A stretch of 64,000 bases of DNA, taken from positions 10,064,207 to 10,128,206 of the forward strand of contig CM023536.1 of NCBI GenBank assembly GCA_013350335.1, written 5' to 3'. This document shows, one piece after another, positions 33,479-39,880 of this stretch. Under the pieces are notes generated by a model that saw only the letters and a list, made by a program, of their open reading frames with translations, made no database searches and was not told where the DNA came from. The position numbers were made by a program, and so were the translations under genes. Numbering within the stretch: the first letter of the stretch is position 1; every line of letters begins with the position of its first letter. The stretch comes from Chimonanthus salicifolius (taxonomy: Eukaryota > Streptophyta > Magnoliopsida > Laurales > Calycanthaceae).

Positions 33479-36178
33479 CCCCCTCCCTTTCCCCTTCTGA
33501 GGTCAATGAGATCATTTTAACAAGTACACATAATTGGTAAGGCCTCCTATCTGAATAATTGAAGAATTTGGGTCCAGTCCATCCTGCTCATATTCCCCGT
33601 TCTTACTGAATCATGCTATTGGCAACATATGATGACTGCCATTTTGGTGGTATACTTTGTAAAAGGTGTGTCCACTGAACATGTCTAAAACTCATAAACT
33701 CTGGTTGAGAAGGTCCTATGCACACAAGTCATGCTCACGTGCCAACTTCTTGTTCTACATGACCTGACCATGTTGAGGTGGAAAGGTTAAATGGATGATG
33801 GAACTAATGACCAGAAAGTGGCTTACTATTGTCGCCTACTTATTGGATGGCTAGCAACATTCAGCTTGATATAAAACAAACTCATACACAACCCTTTTTA
33901 CAGATCTAAGGGGATCTTAGGAGCATCTAGATGGTGTCCTTTACTTTGGTAAAAGTTCTATTGTTTGTTATTTTAATTAGGAGTGAGTTTGGGTTGGTTG
34001 GTTATGGCCTTGTGGGTGTTAATATGCATTTTCTATGATCTGACTTGATCTGACCTGAATTTTTGGTAGGATGACCCAACTTGCAATCCTGATTATATCT
34101 TTCTGAACCAAACCCTAACTGAATTTTAGGTGAACATAGAATGAAAAAATAGAACTAATAAAATGTATTTTATATAGAAGATGGAGGAACGAAGGGCTCT
34201 CTTGGGCACGAACAAGGGACTTGGATCTGGGGGGTGGGGGTTAATTTTACTTAAAAGTTGACTCTAATCCGGTTTTTTCAGGTTGGTTTAATTTCGGCTG
34301 TATCAAATTTATATGCTTTTAAATAGAAACCTGATTTGAACCTCGAGTTTTTGGTTTAGGTCAGGGTCGGATCTAAAAGTCCCACTCCTTACCTCTGATT
34401 GGAGATCTAAGCTGTAGTTGTTTAATCACTGTGGATTTTGTCATGTGATAAGAGTTGGACCAAGTGGGTGAATGATTAAGGTTGAAGATTATGGTTTTTA
34501 TTTTTATTTTAATTTTATATAGCTATTTATACTTTATTCAGCATAATGAAAAGATTGACAAGATGCAGTGTAACGCTTCATCCCGCCAGTACAATATTGT
34601 CCGCTTTTGGCCCACACGGGCCCGCACGACTTTGCTTTGGCAAGCCAACCCAAGGTTTGCTCTCAACAGGCCTTGTACTAGAGGAGGGAGGCATCCTCAA
34701 ATTACCACAACCAACTCTCCCTCATACGCGATGTGGGACAAGTAACGCCCAACCTAACTATTTTTTCTCCCACAAACGCCCAAAATACAGGGGTATCACA
34801 ATCCACCCCCCTTATAACCAGAGTCGTCCTCGGCTCTGTCCACACCTACAACTGAGAGTTGAGCCTGACTCTGATACCATTTATAACGTCCCGTCTTGCT
34901 AGCACAATATTGTCCGCTTTGGGCTAGATGGGCCTGAACGGCTTTATTTTGACAAGCCAACCCAAGGTTTGCTACCAAAAGGCCTTGTGCTAGAAGGAGA
35001 GGCACATCCTCAAATATACCACAGCCAACTCTCCCTCATAGGCGATGTGGGACAAATAACGTCCAACCTGGTTATTTTTTCTCCCACCAACGCCCACAAC
35101 ACAGGAGTATCACACTTTGGATAGGCAGTTACATGCTAAAATATCTGTGTTGTGCCTCCTAAGAGTACATATTTACCCCCTATCACCTGTTGTAGCTCTT
35201 GACTGTCACTGCCAAAGCATATCCTAGATGATTCTCATGGTAAAAATCATGTTTTACAAACAGCATATATACTCTTTGATAGGTGCTGCCAAATTTATGG
35301 GATGGACCATGGCTGCTGAATTGGCTGGTTATCCTGTTGGTTTTTTGTTAATGTGTTTTACATTTATTTGTTACTATTTTTTGTGAGATCTAATGTACTA
35401 AATATTTTTATATTTCTGATTAGCATGTCTGATTTGATTGTGATTCTCTTTTGCAGTGCAAATGGGTTCAGATAACACCTGTCTTATACCACGATTGGGG
35501 CAAAAAACAGATAATCGTGACAAGTACTCTTCTGATGCTTTTCAATTAGAGCAATTGTCTGTTAAAGACGAAGCATGGTTGAATGGAGTGAAAAAGAGGG
35601 AGTCGTTGCTTGATGATGTTGGCAATGCAACTGGTGCATCTCGGAGAGCTCCTTCAGGCCTAGGAAGTTCGCTTTTAAGTGGTACAAAAGGAAAGAGGAG
35701 CGAGAGAGATTGGGAGGGAAGCGGGCACAACAGAGAGGTTGTGTCTAGAAACTCCACTACTAAAATTGGTAGGTCAGCTTTATCCAACATCAAGGGAGAA
35801 AGGAAGTCCAAAACAAAGCTTAAGCAAAAGGCGACTCAGTTGACTGCTTCTGTCAATGATCTTCTTGGAAAGGCATCAGAGCTTCCCAAAGCTCCATTGC
35901 CACCAGTATCCAAATCTTCCAATTTGGCAGTTGATGGAAATACCAAGGAAAAAGATAAAGTCGCATTGCTCTCCACTGATATATCAAACAACCATGAGGC
36001 CATTGATTTATCCCACCTACAACTTCCTGAAATGGATGTATTGGGTGTGACTGGTGACCTTGATGGGCAGGGTCAGGATCTTGCTTCTTGGTTGAATATT
36101 GTTGATGATGACAGTTTGCAGGACCTCGATTTTATGGGCCTTGAAATTCCAATGGATGATCTTTCAGATTTAATATGA
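4233..36178 (+). CDS. Large host gene, C-terminal 11 exons; uncharacterised plant protein of the AT2G19390/AT4G29790 type
   Basis: Spliced coding sequence from eleven exons: 4233-4409, 4646-5401, 5567-5658, 5746-5805, 5885-5973, 10113-10730, 11290-11349, 21171-21241, 21354-21411, 33165-33378, 35457-36178. Every junction is GT-AG and the codon phases agree across all ten introns, giving about 970 residues and a TGA stop. The first visible exon begins mid-codon, so the N-terminus lies left of the window. Motifs I recognise from the family (from memory): [66 protein letters not shown] and the acidic C-terminus [12 protein letters not shown]. The protein is rich in Ser, Lys and Arg with little predicted globular structure; no catalytic domain is visible and the function is unknown. 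Four introns (4.1, 9.8, 11.8 and 2.1 kb) carry LTR elements, which accounts for most of the locus length. No exon is disrupted by an insertion. Confidence 0.85.
4646..5401 (+). CDS. Host gene, large Ser/Arg/Lys-rich exon
   Basis: Acceptor atattcAG, donor GTGTTGCC. Encodes about 252 residues including RAPRSSSGT, the family signature [10 protein letters not shown] and the Lys-rich stretch [11 protein letters not shown] (CT)n tract of about 30 bp starts eight bases after the donor. The open frame continues through it by chance, but the next exon joins in phase only if this donor is used. Confidence 0.85.
5409..5448. repeat. (CT)n microsatellite next to a splice donor
   Basis: A run of CT dinucleotides with a few CTGT units lies eight bases inside the intron after the 4646-5401 exon. 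Similar tracts occur at 6176-6205 and 33437-33478 in other introns of the same gene. Confidence 0.9.
5567..5658 (+). CDS. Host gene exon
   Basis: Acceptor attgtttcAG, donor GTACCTTT. Encodes [18 protein letters not shown] and onward to ELS. GRPP-x-KK followed by Tyr and basic residues is a conserved family segment. The phase is consistent on both sides (AG in, G out). Confidence 0.8.
5746..5805 (+). CDS. Host gene exon (60 nt)
   Basis: Acceptor attttcAG, donor GTATTGCT. Encodes [20 protein letters not shown]; the HEEL-x-x-AA segment is a family feature. Phase is G in, A out. Confidence 0.8.
5885..5973 (+). CDS. Host gene exon
   Basis: Acceptor ttttacAG, donor GTAATGAA. Encodes [20 protein letters not shown] then [10 protein letters not shown], the most conserved short block of the family. 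It ends in phase 0. The following intron (5974-10112) carries the gag-only LTR element. Confidence 0.85.
6903..7652 (-). repeat. 3' LTR of the gag-only element (750 bp)
   Basis: Bounded by TGATGCAGGG and GTCTGCATCA on the + strand. It includes about four 34-bp units at roughly 6981-7112 (core CAAAACAGTCCTTCGTTTTG) and about three to four 48-bp units at roughly 7190-7345 (core TCCTATCTAATTAGGAACTC). The - strand polypurine tract (CGAGAGCGGGAGAA) lies at 7653-7666, directly outside it. Confidence 0.9.
7484..8812 (-). CDS. Gag-like protein of the non-autonomous LTR element (442 aa)
   Basis: A single uninterrupted ORF starting 58 bp downstream of the 5' LTR. The N-terminus is strongly basic ([18 protein letters not shown]) and the middle is Ser/Asp/Glu-rich ([28 protein letters not shown]). 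There is no CCHC knuckle and no protease DSG triad. The last about 55 residues run across the polypurine tract into the 3' LTR and resemble the tail of a gypsy polyprotein ([15 protein letters not shown]), suggesting that pol was deleted and gag fused to its end. With no capsid homologue recognised, 'gag' is inferred from position, charge and an intact frame. It is the only intact long element ORF in the window. Confidence 0.65.
   Translation of the reverse strand: MARRDRPRSRQGGNRDWFHSSQSRHVRHAPEDDQVKFSKDRDRQFARLFESCVNLQREIAALKNQTSQHPSSLPSVRSRYSRYSFSEESSDDNSNQSSDESFYYHRHRAKHVVRQPERRQRFVRFADEVDTTAQVKIVDSDSSSEEDVDDSVETVSMSVQLLKTVQEHRVPSCEPRVDDIKHSGTEAEATTEFVFCDIYPMETLGEHRSYVDPLLEEHMYQLATTSISPVLAVHEATTDTGSTHGCIRQFEASSILKQEFEAPRSHPEPQSIEKQQEDATDKGDKDWSVQVRTLGIDDRHLVDLTHTIRPYVDPIWEDYESQSSTPTIQSLLVGPKATSPKVSTPQRLSIQHNEISWKHRRKIKRRPHPSSMNLINSRTSFLRERENDADICGRNQNFNFDPGGYVSNLPSSGSDTKDEKFIFDHGGCMSNLGQPKVQGEPL
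8855..8867 (-). other. Primer-binding site of the gag-only element
   Basis: On the - strand TGGCTATCAGAGC, three bases inside the 5' LTR. Compared with TGGTATCAGAGC, the standard complement to the 3' end of plant initiator-Met tRNA, it has one extra C after TGG. Confidence 0.75.
8871..9620 (-). repeat. 5' LTR of the gag-only element (750 bp)
   Basis: Near-identical to 6903-7652, including both internal tandem arrays. It ends exactly at TGCATCA before the target duplication CTGAC. Confidence 0.9.
10067..10096. repeat. (TA)n microsatellite before a splice acceptor
   Basis: A TA run followed by a T-rich tract leads directly into the acceptor of the exon 10113-10730 and probably serves as its pyrimidine-rich region. 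Confidence 0.8.
10113..10730 (+). CDS. Host gene, acidic exon
   Basis: Preceded by a (TA)n and T-rich tract with acceptor cctttcAG and followed by donor GTGAGTGT. Phase 0 at both ends, 206 codons. Contains [12 protein letters not shown], a Glu/Asp-rich middle, and [18 protein letters not shown] at the end. Read-through of the donor would add only VSVI before a stop. Confidence 0.85.
11290..11349 (+). CDS. Host gene exon (20 codons)
   Basis: Acceptor taccacAG, donor GTATTTGT, phase 0 on both sides. Encodes [20 protein letters not shown], the start of a likely coiled-coil stretch continued in the next two exons. The family has an acidic/EL-rich segment in the same place. Confidence 0.8.
12328..12506. 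repeat. Two adjacent tandem duplications
   Basis: A 52-bp unit (starting gtgctgaaagcacatg) occurs twice, at 12328-12379 and 12380-12431. It is followed directly by a unit of about 36 bp (gagagacggggagttactgc plus an A run) also present twice. Both pairs are nearly perfect. Confidence 0.85.
14147..14165. repeat. Poly-C run
   Basis: About 20 consecutive C bases followed by a short A/G-rich stretch. A similar C run is at about 615-632. The exact length may be an assembly uncertainty. Confidence 0.8.
14371..14424. mobile_element. Tiny poly(A)-tailed retroposition footprint
   Basis: AAACAATGATAGAAAGCA (14371-14388) and AAACAATGATAGGAAGCA (14407-14424) are an 18-bp direct repeat with one mismatch. 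They flank only 'acctttcc' plus an A tail (14389-14406). A long direct repeat around a short A-tailed insert is the expected mark of a severely 5'-truncated LINE or SINE copy. Confidence 0.6.
14567..14930. mobile_element. Non-autonomous hAT-like DNA transposon (364 bp)
   Basis: Flanked by a perfect 8-bp direct repeat GGCATCAC (14559-14566 and 14931-14938), the duplication size of hAT elements. The ends are imperfect inverted repeats: left CCTTGTCACAAATTT, right in reverse complement CATTGTGACATTTACC. The interior has no ORF and is built of variations on 'cggtaaattcccgataaa'. It lies in the host intron just upstream of the + strand copia. Confidence 0.75.
15049..15308 (+). repeat. 5' LTR of the + strand copia (260 bp)
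   Basis: TG...CA ends. The right part contains a TATA-like 'tatttaaacac' near 15200 as probable promoter. It lacks about 8 bp present in the 3' LTR (ctctaagaggt region near 20525). Confidence 0.9.
15309..16218 (+). other. Copia leader with degenerate primer site
   Basis: Begins TGGTACAGTCAGG directly after the LTR, a degraded form of the TGGTATCAGAGC primer site. The remaining about 900 bp has overlapping chance ORFs (for example 15797-16309) that match nothing I know. The corresponding region of the - strand copia has the same role. Confidence 0.6.
16219..17411 (+). pseudogene. Copia gag (UBN2-type) with CCHC knuckle, broken
   Basis: Starts at an ATG followed by Ala/Ser-rich residues, the usual beginning of this family, then shifts frame near 16300, where [15 protein letters not shown] can be read. 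Stops follow near 16461, 16620 and 16636. The open part from 16665 includes [16 protein letters not shown] and the zinc knuckle [14 protein letters not shown] at about 17034-17075 (CX2CX4HX4C intact). It ends at a stop at 17409 just after the protease motif. Confidence 0.85.
17279..18387 (+). pseudogene. Copia protease and integrase region, broken
   Basis: The protease motif [11 protein letters not shown] is at about 17282-17314. A GAG-pre-integrase segment follows with CEPCQYGKH near 17755. The integrase core is seen as [10 protein letters not shown] near 17900, SDNEGEY near 18030 and [19 protein letters not shown] near 18110. Stops or frame changes occur near 17409, 17685, 17943, 18234 and 18385. 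Confidence 0.85.
18388..20349 (+). pseudogene. Copia reverse transcriptase and RNase H, broken
   Basis: Reverse transcriptase begins around [20 protein letters not shown] and includes [12 protein letters not shown] and the catalytic YVDD at 19393-19404 (intact). RNase H has [18 protein letters not shown]. Stops interrupt at 19045 (expected Tyr), 19981 (expected Gln) and 20053 (expected Trp). The frame ends at 20349, seven bases before the 3' LTR, in the polypurine tract. Confidence 0.88.
20346..20356 (+). other. Copia polypurine tract
   Basis: TTGAGGGGGAG immediately before the 3' LTR; second-strand priming site. The - strand copia has the matching ATGAGGGGGAG. Confidence 0.8.
20357..20624 (+). 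repeat. 3' LTR of the + strand copia (268 bp)
   Basis: Starts TGTTGTGGGATCC, ends TTCTACA, followed by target duplication AAGGG. Close match to the 5' LTR apart from a few substitutions and a short insertion. Confidence 0.9.
20630..21170. other. Intron remainder after the copia element
   Basis: AT-rich, with A and T runs near 21015-21055 and two related phrases 'tagagagtgaagg' and 'tagagaataatt' near the insertion point. No gene or element recognised. Confidence 0.6.
21171..21241 (+). CDS. Host gene exon
   Basis: Acceptor gttctcttAG, donor GTGATTTT. Encodes [20 protein letters not shown] and then FQER, a charged helical stretch. It lies just after the 9.8-kb intron holding the + strand copia element. 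Confidence 0.8.
21354..21411 (+). CDS. Host gene exon
   Basis: Acceptor cctgtctAG, donor GTAATATC. Encodes [19 protein letters not shown]. It is separated from the previous exon by a 112-bp intron and followed by the 11.8-kb intron holding the - strand copia and its nested TRIM. Confidence 0.8.
21412..22267. other. Intron segment without recognised features
   Basis: AT-rich intronic DNA between the exon 21354-21411 and the - strand copia. The last bases (aaagtcccaca, joined across the insertion to tcgcttag) form the motif GTCCCACATCG also seen near the start of the TRIM LTRs. Confidence 0.6.
22273..22554 (-). repeat. 3' LTR of the - strand copia, interrupted by a TRIM
   Basis: Begins on + with TGAAGAATTATAAT and runs to gtcccACAAC, where the TRIM enters. 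The LTR terminus plus target duplication resumes at 23209-23214, followed by the polypurine tract (ctccccctc at 23215-23223). Confidence 0.88.
22555..23208 (-). mobile_element. Chimeric TRIM (terminal-repeat retrotransposon in miniature), nested in a copia LTR
   Basis: Inserted with a perfect target duplication ACAAC (22550-22554 and 23209-23213) into the 3' LTR of the - strand copia. Reading - strand: LTR A (23014-23208, 195 bp, TGTAATACCC to CGTTACA); interior 22915-23013 with primer site TAGTATCAGAGC (23000-23011) and polypurine tract CTTTAAGGGGGGTAG; then LTR B (22555-22914). LTR B is 360 bp because, at a palindrome (22727-22760), the sequence turns into a related LTR in the opposite direction, running back to TGTAACACCCC at 22555. 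No ORF. The whole chimera moved as one unit, since it has one target duplication. Confidence 0.82.
22727..22760. repeat. Palindromic junction between two oppositely oriented TRIM LTRs
   Basis: CCAAAG at the left pairs with CTTTGG at the right, around GACAATATTGT and TTGTC. Left of it the LTR runs in + orientation, right of it in - orientation. The conserved LTR phrase 'CCAAAGYGGACAATATTG' occurs on both arms. Confidence 0.8.
23259..24893 (-). pseudogene. Copia reverse transcriptase and RNase H, broken, active site altered
   Basis: Reverse transcriptase motifs [20 protein letters not shown] and [12 protein letters not shown] are readable. The catalytic box reads YLDN (24165-24176) instead of YVDD, losing the second Asp. 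RNase H has [18 protein letters not shown] and the tail [20 protein letters not shown]. Frames change at several points (for example near 24270-24350 and 23540). Confidence 0.88.
25081..26230 (-). pseudogene. Copia protease and integrase region, broken
   Basis: [11 protein letters not shown] at about 26196-26228 marks the protease. Integrase fragments include [12 protein letters not shown] and [20 protein letters not shown] (about 25330-25500). Intervening stops and frame changes separate the segments. Confidence 0.85.
26049..27315 (-). pseudogene. Copia gag with CCHC knuckle, broken
   Basis: Starts with [20 protein letters not shown] at 27315, the same beginning as the + strand copia gag. 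It passes through a UBN2-like part ([36 protein letters not shown]) and the knuckle [14 protein letters not shown] near 26445-26486. Frameshifts lie near 27155 and 26880-26760. Confidence 0.85.
28119..28397 (-). repeat. 5' LTR of the - strand copia (279 bp)
   Basis: On the - strand it starts TGTTGTGGGACCC and ends TTCTTCA. It differs from the 3' LTR by a short A/G-rich insertion near 28130 and lacks about 20 bp near 28215. Confidence 0.9.
28403..32127. other. Intron remainder, no gene recognised
   Basis: AT-rich intronic DNA. A stretch at about 28700-28990 has a TATA-like 'tttataaagagagaggg' and 'ttgtaattcctctcttgtac', as in plant LTRs, and may be an old LTR into which the copia inserted, but I see no second copy. 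Short ORFs (for example 29450-29719 on -) show no known domain. Confidence 0.5.
32128..32197. mobile_element. Tiny 5'-truncated LINE-like insertion
   Basis: ATGGAATTAGTAATTTT occurs at 32128-32144 and again at 32181-32197, a perfect 17-bp direct repeat. Between them are only 36 bp that end in 'gttaccgctc' and an A run, which resembles the very 3' end of plant L1-type LINEs. This is the expected product of target-primed reverse transcription that stopped almost at once. Confidence 0.65.
32198..33164. other. Intron remainder before the PNASGGK exon
   Basis: No coding potential or element recognised. Repeated phrases such as 'gggttaggat', 'aacccatattttaa' and 'gcccactc' look like low-complexity intronic DNA. 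Confidence 0.5.
33165..33378 (+). CDS. Host gene exon with PNASGGK motif
   Basis: Acceptor ggaacAG, donor GTGAGAAT. Encodes [19 protein letters not shown], then [20 protein letters not shown] and [14 protein letters not shown]. This is a strongly conserved family block. It ends with one base of a codon (GAA G). A (TC)n tract follows about 58 bp into the intron. Confidence 0.85.
33437..33478. repeat. (CT)n microsatellite
   Basis: About 40 bp of CT repeats ending in a C/T-rich stretch, 58 bp after the donor of the exon 33165-33378. Confidence 0.9.
33479..34568. other. Intron segment without recognised features
   Basis: Part of the 2.1-kb intron. AT-rich, several 'cctgatttgaacc' and 'ggtttaggtcagg' phrases, no gene or element seen. 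Confidence 0.5.
34569..34800 (-). repeat. TRIM LTR, 3' copy on the - strand
   Basis: + strand ends TGTAACGCTT and GGTATCACA. Moderately diverged from the second copy, suggesting an older insertion than the TRIM at 63313. Confidence 0.78.
34882..35114 (-). repeat. TRIM LTR, 5' copy on the - strand
   Basis: + strand starts TATAACGTCC (expected TGTAACG, one change) and ends GAGTATCACA. Confidence 0.75.
35457..36178 (+). CDS. Host gene, terminal exon
   Basis: Acceptor ctcttttgcAG; the first two bases complete a Val codon. It encodes about 240 residues: [18 protein letters not shown], a basic stretch [27 protein letters not shown], and the acidic end [13 protein letters not shown] followed by TGA at 36176-36178. 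Basic-to-acidic layout and C-terminal motif match the family as I remember it. Confidence 0.9.
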
Positions 36179-36560
36179 TGGTTTAGAACAAGCTTATTTG
36201 TATATATCCATGTATTATACTGGTAAAGAATATATAGACACAGTTTTGAGGAAATGACTCAATATAGGATTTCGTAAGGATATTGGCTCTTCAGTTAGGC
36301 TACAGCATATATTCTTTTGGGACAGACAGAAGTTCATCTTGGAGCAAATCTTTTTGATCAACGTGGAATTTGCTCTCCCAGTTCCAAAATCAGGTGATTG
36401 TGATGTTTCTAACTGTATGAGTTGGTAGTGTCTTACTGTGTATTATCGATGTAAACCTTTTTACTGGTTGTAGCATCAACGGCAATTGGAGAAAACATTG
36501 CCAATTGTACATACATTTCACATCTTAACAAAAGTTGTTCACTAGATGCAATGGTCTCTT
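36179..36560 (+). other. Probable 3' UTR of the host gene
   Basis: Follows the TGA stop. It is T-rich with phrases such as 'ttatttgtatatatccatg' and 'tgtaaacctttttactgg' typical of plant 3' UTRs. No unambiguous AATAAA was found, so the end is a guess. Confidence 0.45.
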
Positions 36561-39146
36561 GCAGAATTTTACTCACTGTTTTTCTTTATCCTTTTCACAT
36601 TTTCATGTGGCGTTTGCTACTTGAATGGGCTTTTGTCTCTGATTACTTGTTGCCATCAAATTCAGTGTGTTTGTGTAGGCTATGTGCAGACTCTATAAAG
36701 GAAACAGTGAAGGATATAGAAAATCTAGTCTCAAATTTCATGTGTTTGAACTTTTGCTTTTCCAATTAGGTTAGTCAAAATTTCTCTCTTCCAATAGCAG
36801 TTTAATATCTTTGGGTAAGGTTTTTCATTATGACTTCCCTCCATTGATTTATTATTATTACTTGAACAAAAGGTCCATTCCTGCAATTTTCACGAAGGTA
36901 TGCCACTGCAGAATGCATGTCATAACTTCATGGTGTTGGAGCAAATTCAATGGCAGCATTCAGGGACAGGCCTTTCATTCTTTTGTGCAAGGCTTGGTAT
37001 CCAAGCTGCTTTCATAACTGACAGGTGTGAATGGTGGGGAGCGACCGGGTAAGTCCTTTCGGGAGATTTTCAAGTAAAAAAAAAAAAGGTAAATCCGAGA
37101 GGAGTCGAATTCCAAATATCTAATCTAATGTTAGAAACTTAAATCAGTGAAATGTTCAAATAAAGGATGAGATGATTTAAGCAAATGTTACTAGCAATCA
37201 TTTGATATCATAGGGAGAAAATCGTGGTCTTTTTCATTACAAAAAGTCTTCCTGTTTGAGAAAATTACATTTTCAGTTTTTGAGTTTTTTGCATTTAAAA
37301 AATGTGTTAGGTATGAGATTCTTTTTTTAACATGTTAGAACGGACTTTGATCCAATCATGTTAATCTATAAAAAATATTTAAGTATAAACGTAATAGTGG
37401 AAAAAATTCACCCTAATTAATTTAATGGAGCTATATGTCGTAAACTTCTCAGCTTTGAAGATTTTAAATTATTTTTTATTTTTGTAATAAATAAAGAGAA
37501 ATAATTATTTTTAAAGGAATTAAGAATTAATTTGAGATTTAAAATGATTATCTTGATTGAATTAATGAAACTTTATTTTTTAAGCTTTCCAAATTTTAAT
37601 ATTTAAATTGCTTTTCAATGGTTAAATTTTACACCTTAATTAACATTCACTACGAAACTATGCATATGAGATCAAAAACATCACTTGATTAGATAAGCAA
37701 AGCATGTTTCATTATCTCTCGAAAGTTTGATAATTTTCAATTATATTTTTAATTTTGAAACTTTTATATTCTATGTGAGCTCCACTTTGTTCAAATACGG
37801 TGGATTCATTGAAAAGATGAATGCATGAATGTTTGAAAAAAGATTACATTAATTACCAATATAATAGATTAAATGGAAAGAACTAAATAAGAATACGAGA
37901 ACGATTGAGAAACACTTTGATTAGATTAATAAAATCATATTTATAAACTCGCAAAAATTTAATACTTAAACTTTTTTAGTTTTTGTTAAACTTTTACAAC
38001 TTAAATAGAGCCACTTTGTACAATGTGAAAATTTAGAAAGGTTGAGACTGAAAAAAAAGTTAATCTAATAAAATTAATAAAACCAATAACCAAAATAAAA
38101 AATAAAACTAAATGACATGTGTTAAATAATCTTTTGCAGAATATTTAATTCAAAATTTTAGAAATTATAATATTTAAGTCATTGTGTTTTAATTAATCAT
38201 TCAATCCACCACAAATTTGTAAATAAAAAACATAAATACAATAAGCCCAAATGCTAGTTTTAATTGAAAGGTTCAATAGCAAGTGAATATGGTAACAAAT
38301 ATTGCTGAAATTCGGTATTGAATCTGATTCGACTCAACTTGATTTGAATTTTTCAACTAGATTCAACTCATTTTTTTTTATCAGATTCATCTCAAGTGAT
38401 GTTTTATAACTTGATGGATTCGATTCAAATTGGACCATGTTTGGTCAATCGAATCGAATTGATTTTAAAATTTTCAACCTAATCTGATTCGAATTTCATG
38501 CAGATTATTTTTTCAACTCAATCCAACTGAATCCGAAATATAACAAATACATAATCCAAACCTACTAATTTTTTGGGTCAAGTCATGTGGGTCGGGTTTA
38601 TCGAACCAAGCTTCACCTCCTAGGAACAGGGGATCTCACCTATGTGGTTCAGTGAATGATGGATGATTCATCTCCAAGATGAACGGGACCTGGCCTTGTC
38701 GAGAAGGCGACAAGTAGCAGCATATACTGCAGATTTGCTGACTTCCCAAAGTCTCTCCTTTCCTCCGTCCATAGTCCGTACATGTTCAAATCGTGTCCTT
38801 CTTTCCATACAAATCATCCCTTCTTTCTCCCTACGTGTCCACCAGACCTTCCATGACTTTCATTATATAATGATTGAATTTTCTTCACAAAACCACATAT
38901 ATTATCAATAACTACTTTTAAATTAATATAGTAAGTTTTTTCTATCTAGTTTGTGATGTTTGGGATAAACTAGTTTGAAAACTCTATATTTAAGTATGAC
39001 TTTAAATCTACAAAATTAATTAAAACTAGATGAAAATTAATATAAGAATAATGTACACGTGAGTCTCAAAGAGAATGTCAACAATGTAATTTCGGAGTGA
39101 AAAAGAAAGAAAGAAGTAATAAACAAGCGGCCCGCTACTTTAAAAA
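36561..39146. other. Intergenic, AT-rich
   Basis: No convincing gene. Short ORFs (36551-36769, 38663-38911) have no recognised domain. The part 38290-38620 is made of irregular 'gattcgaatt' and 'caactcaa' phrases. A run of 12 A follows 'gggagattttcaagt' at about 37075. Confidence 0.5.
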
Positions 39147-39217
39147 GCACCAGTGGTCTAGTGGTAGAATAGTACCCTGCCACGGTACAGACCCGGGTTC
39201 GATTCCCGGCTGGTGCA
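39147..39217 (+). tRNA. trnG-GCC: tRNA-Gly (anticodon GCC)
   Basis: A 71-nt cloverleaf can be drawn: acceptor stem GCACCAG (39147-39153) with CTGGTGC (39210-39216), discriminator A at 39217, anticodon stem GTACC/GGTAC around CTGCCAC with anticodon GCC at 39179-39181, and T arm CCGGG-TTCGATT-CCCGG. Internal promoter boxes are present (TAGTGGTAGAAT and GGTTCGATTCC). There is no intron. A T-rich stretch follows, suitable for Pol III termination. It is nuclear in context: Pol III boxes, no encoded CCA. Confidence 0.95.
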
Positions 39218-39880
39218 ATTTGTTTGTATTTCTTTTATTTTCTTTAGATAATTTTTAAGCTTTTTTTATAAAAATAAGTTTTTTTATGTGAATAAAGGCA
39301 TTCAGAAGAAATTGCTTATTTTCATTTTTGTTTAATTCATTTCTGTAACTCATTTTTTGGTAAAAAAGAAAATAAGGACATTCCACTTTGATTAATCAGT
39401 TGGGTGCATTTTCTTTGTTTTAGATTTTTATGAAGTTTCATTTCTAAAAAAAATCAAAATCACACAAATTAAATTAGCTAAGTTTTTAGCTTATTTAGCA
39501 GAATTGGTTGGTGAATGCTGGTGCATTTGCTTGTATTCTTTTATGTTTTGTTTAATCCATTTCTTTAGCTGAACTTTTTAGTTTATTTTATAAAAATAAG
39601 TTTTTTTTATGTAAATAAAGGCTTTGTTTTCATTTTTTGTTTAATCCATTTCTATAACTCATGTTGTGGTAAAAAAAAATAATAATAATGACATTCCACT
39701 TCTCAAAATAAGACCGATTTGATTAATCGGTTGGGTGAATTTTCTTTGTTTTAGATTTTTATTTTTAAGTAAAAATTATCAAGTTTCATTTCTCAAAAAT
39801 CAAAATCGCACAAAATTAAATTAGCTAAATTTTTAGCTTATTTTATAAAAAATAAGTTTTTTATCTAAATAAAGGCAAGT
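39218..39880. repeat. Duplicated AT-rich unit downstream of the tRNA
   Basis: A unit of roughly 300 bp beginning with the tRNA 3' end and 'tttgtttgtattt' is repeated from about 39517, where 'gctggtgca' (last nine bases of the tRNA) is followed by 'tttgcttgtattctttta'. Shared phrases in order: 'ttataaaaataagtttttt', 'aaataaaggc', 'gacattccact', 'gattaatc-ggttgggtg', 'ttctttgttttagattttta', 'aattaaattagcta'. A third partial copy begins near 39835. Confidence 0.75.

Larger units (their letters stand above)
34569..35114 (-). mobile_element. TRIM element in the last host intron (546 bp)
   Basis: LTR copies at 34569-34800 (232 bp) and 34882-35114 (233 bp) surround an 81-bp interior. On the - strand the interior has the primer site TGGTATCAGAGT (34868-34879) and a polypurine tract TATAAGGGGGGTGG. 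No ORF. The LTRs share 'GATGTGGGACA', 'AAAGGCCTTG' and 'CAATATTGTCCGCTTT' with the other TRIMs. No target duplication is visible (left TGCAG, right CTTTG), so it may have recombined or lost its flank. Confidence 0.8.

Noticed and set aside
34569..35114. Cassandra-type TRIM carrying a 5S rRNA promoter
   Set aside because: No 5S A-box/C-box text can be found in any of the three TRIM LTRs.
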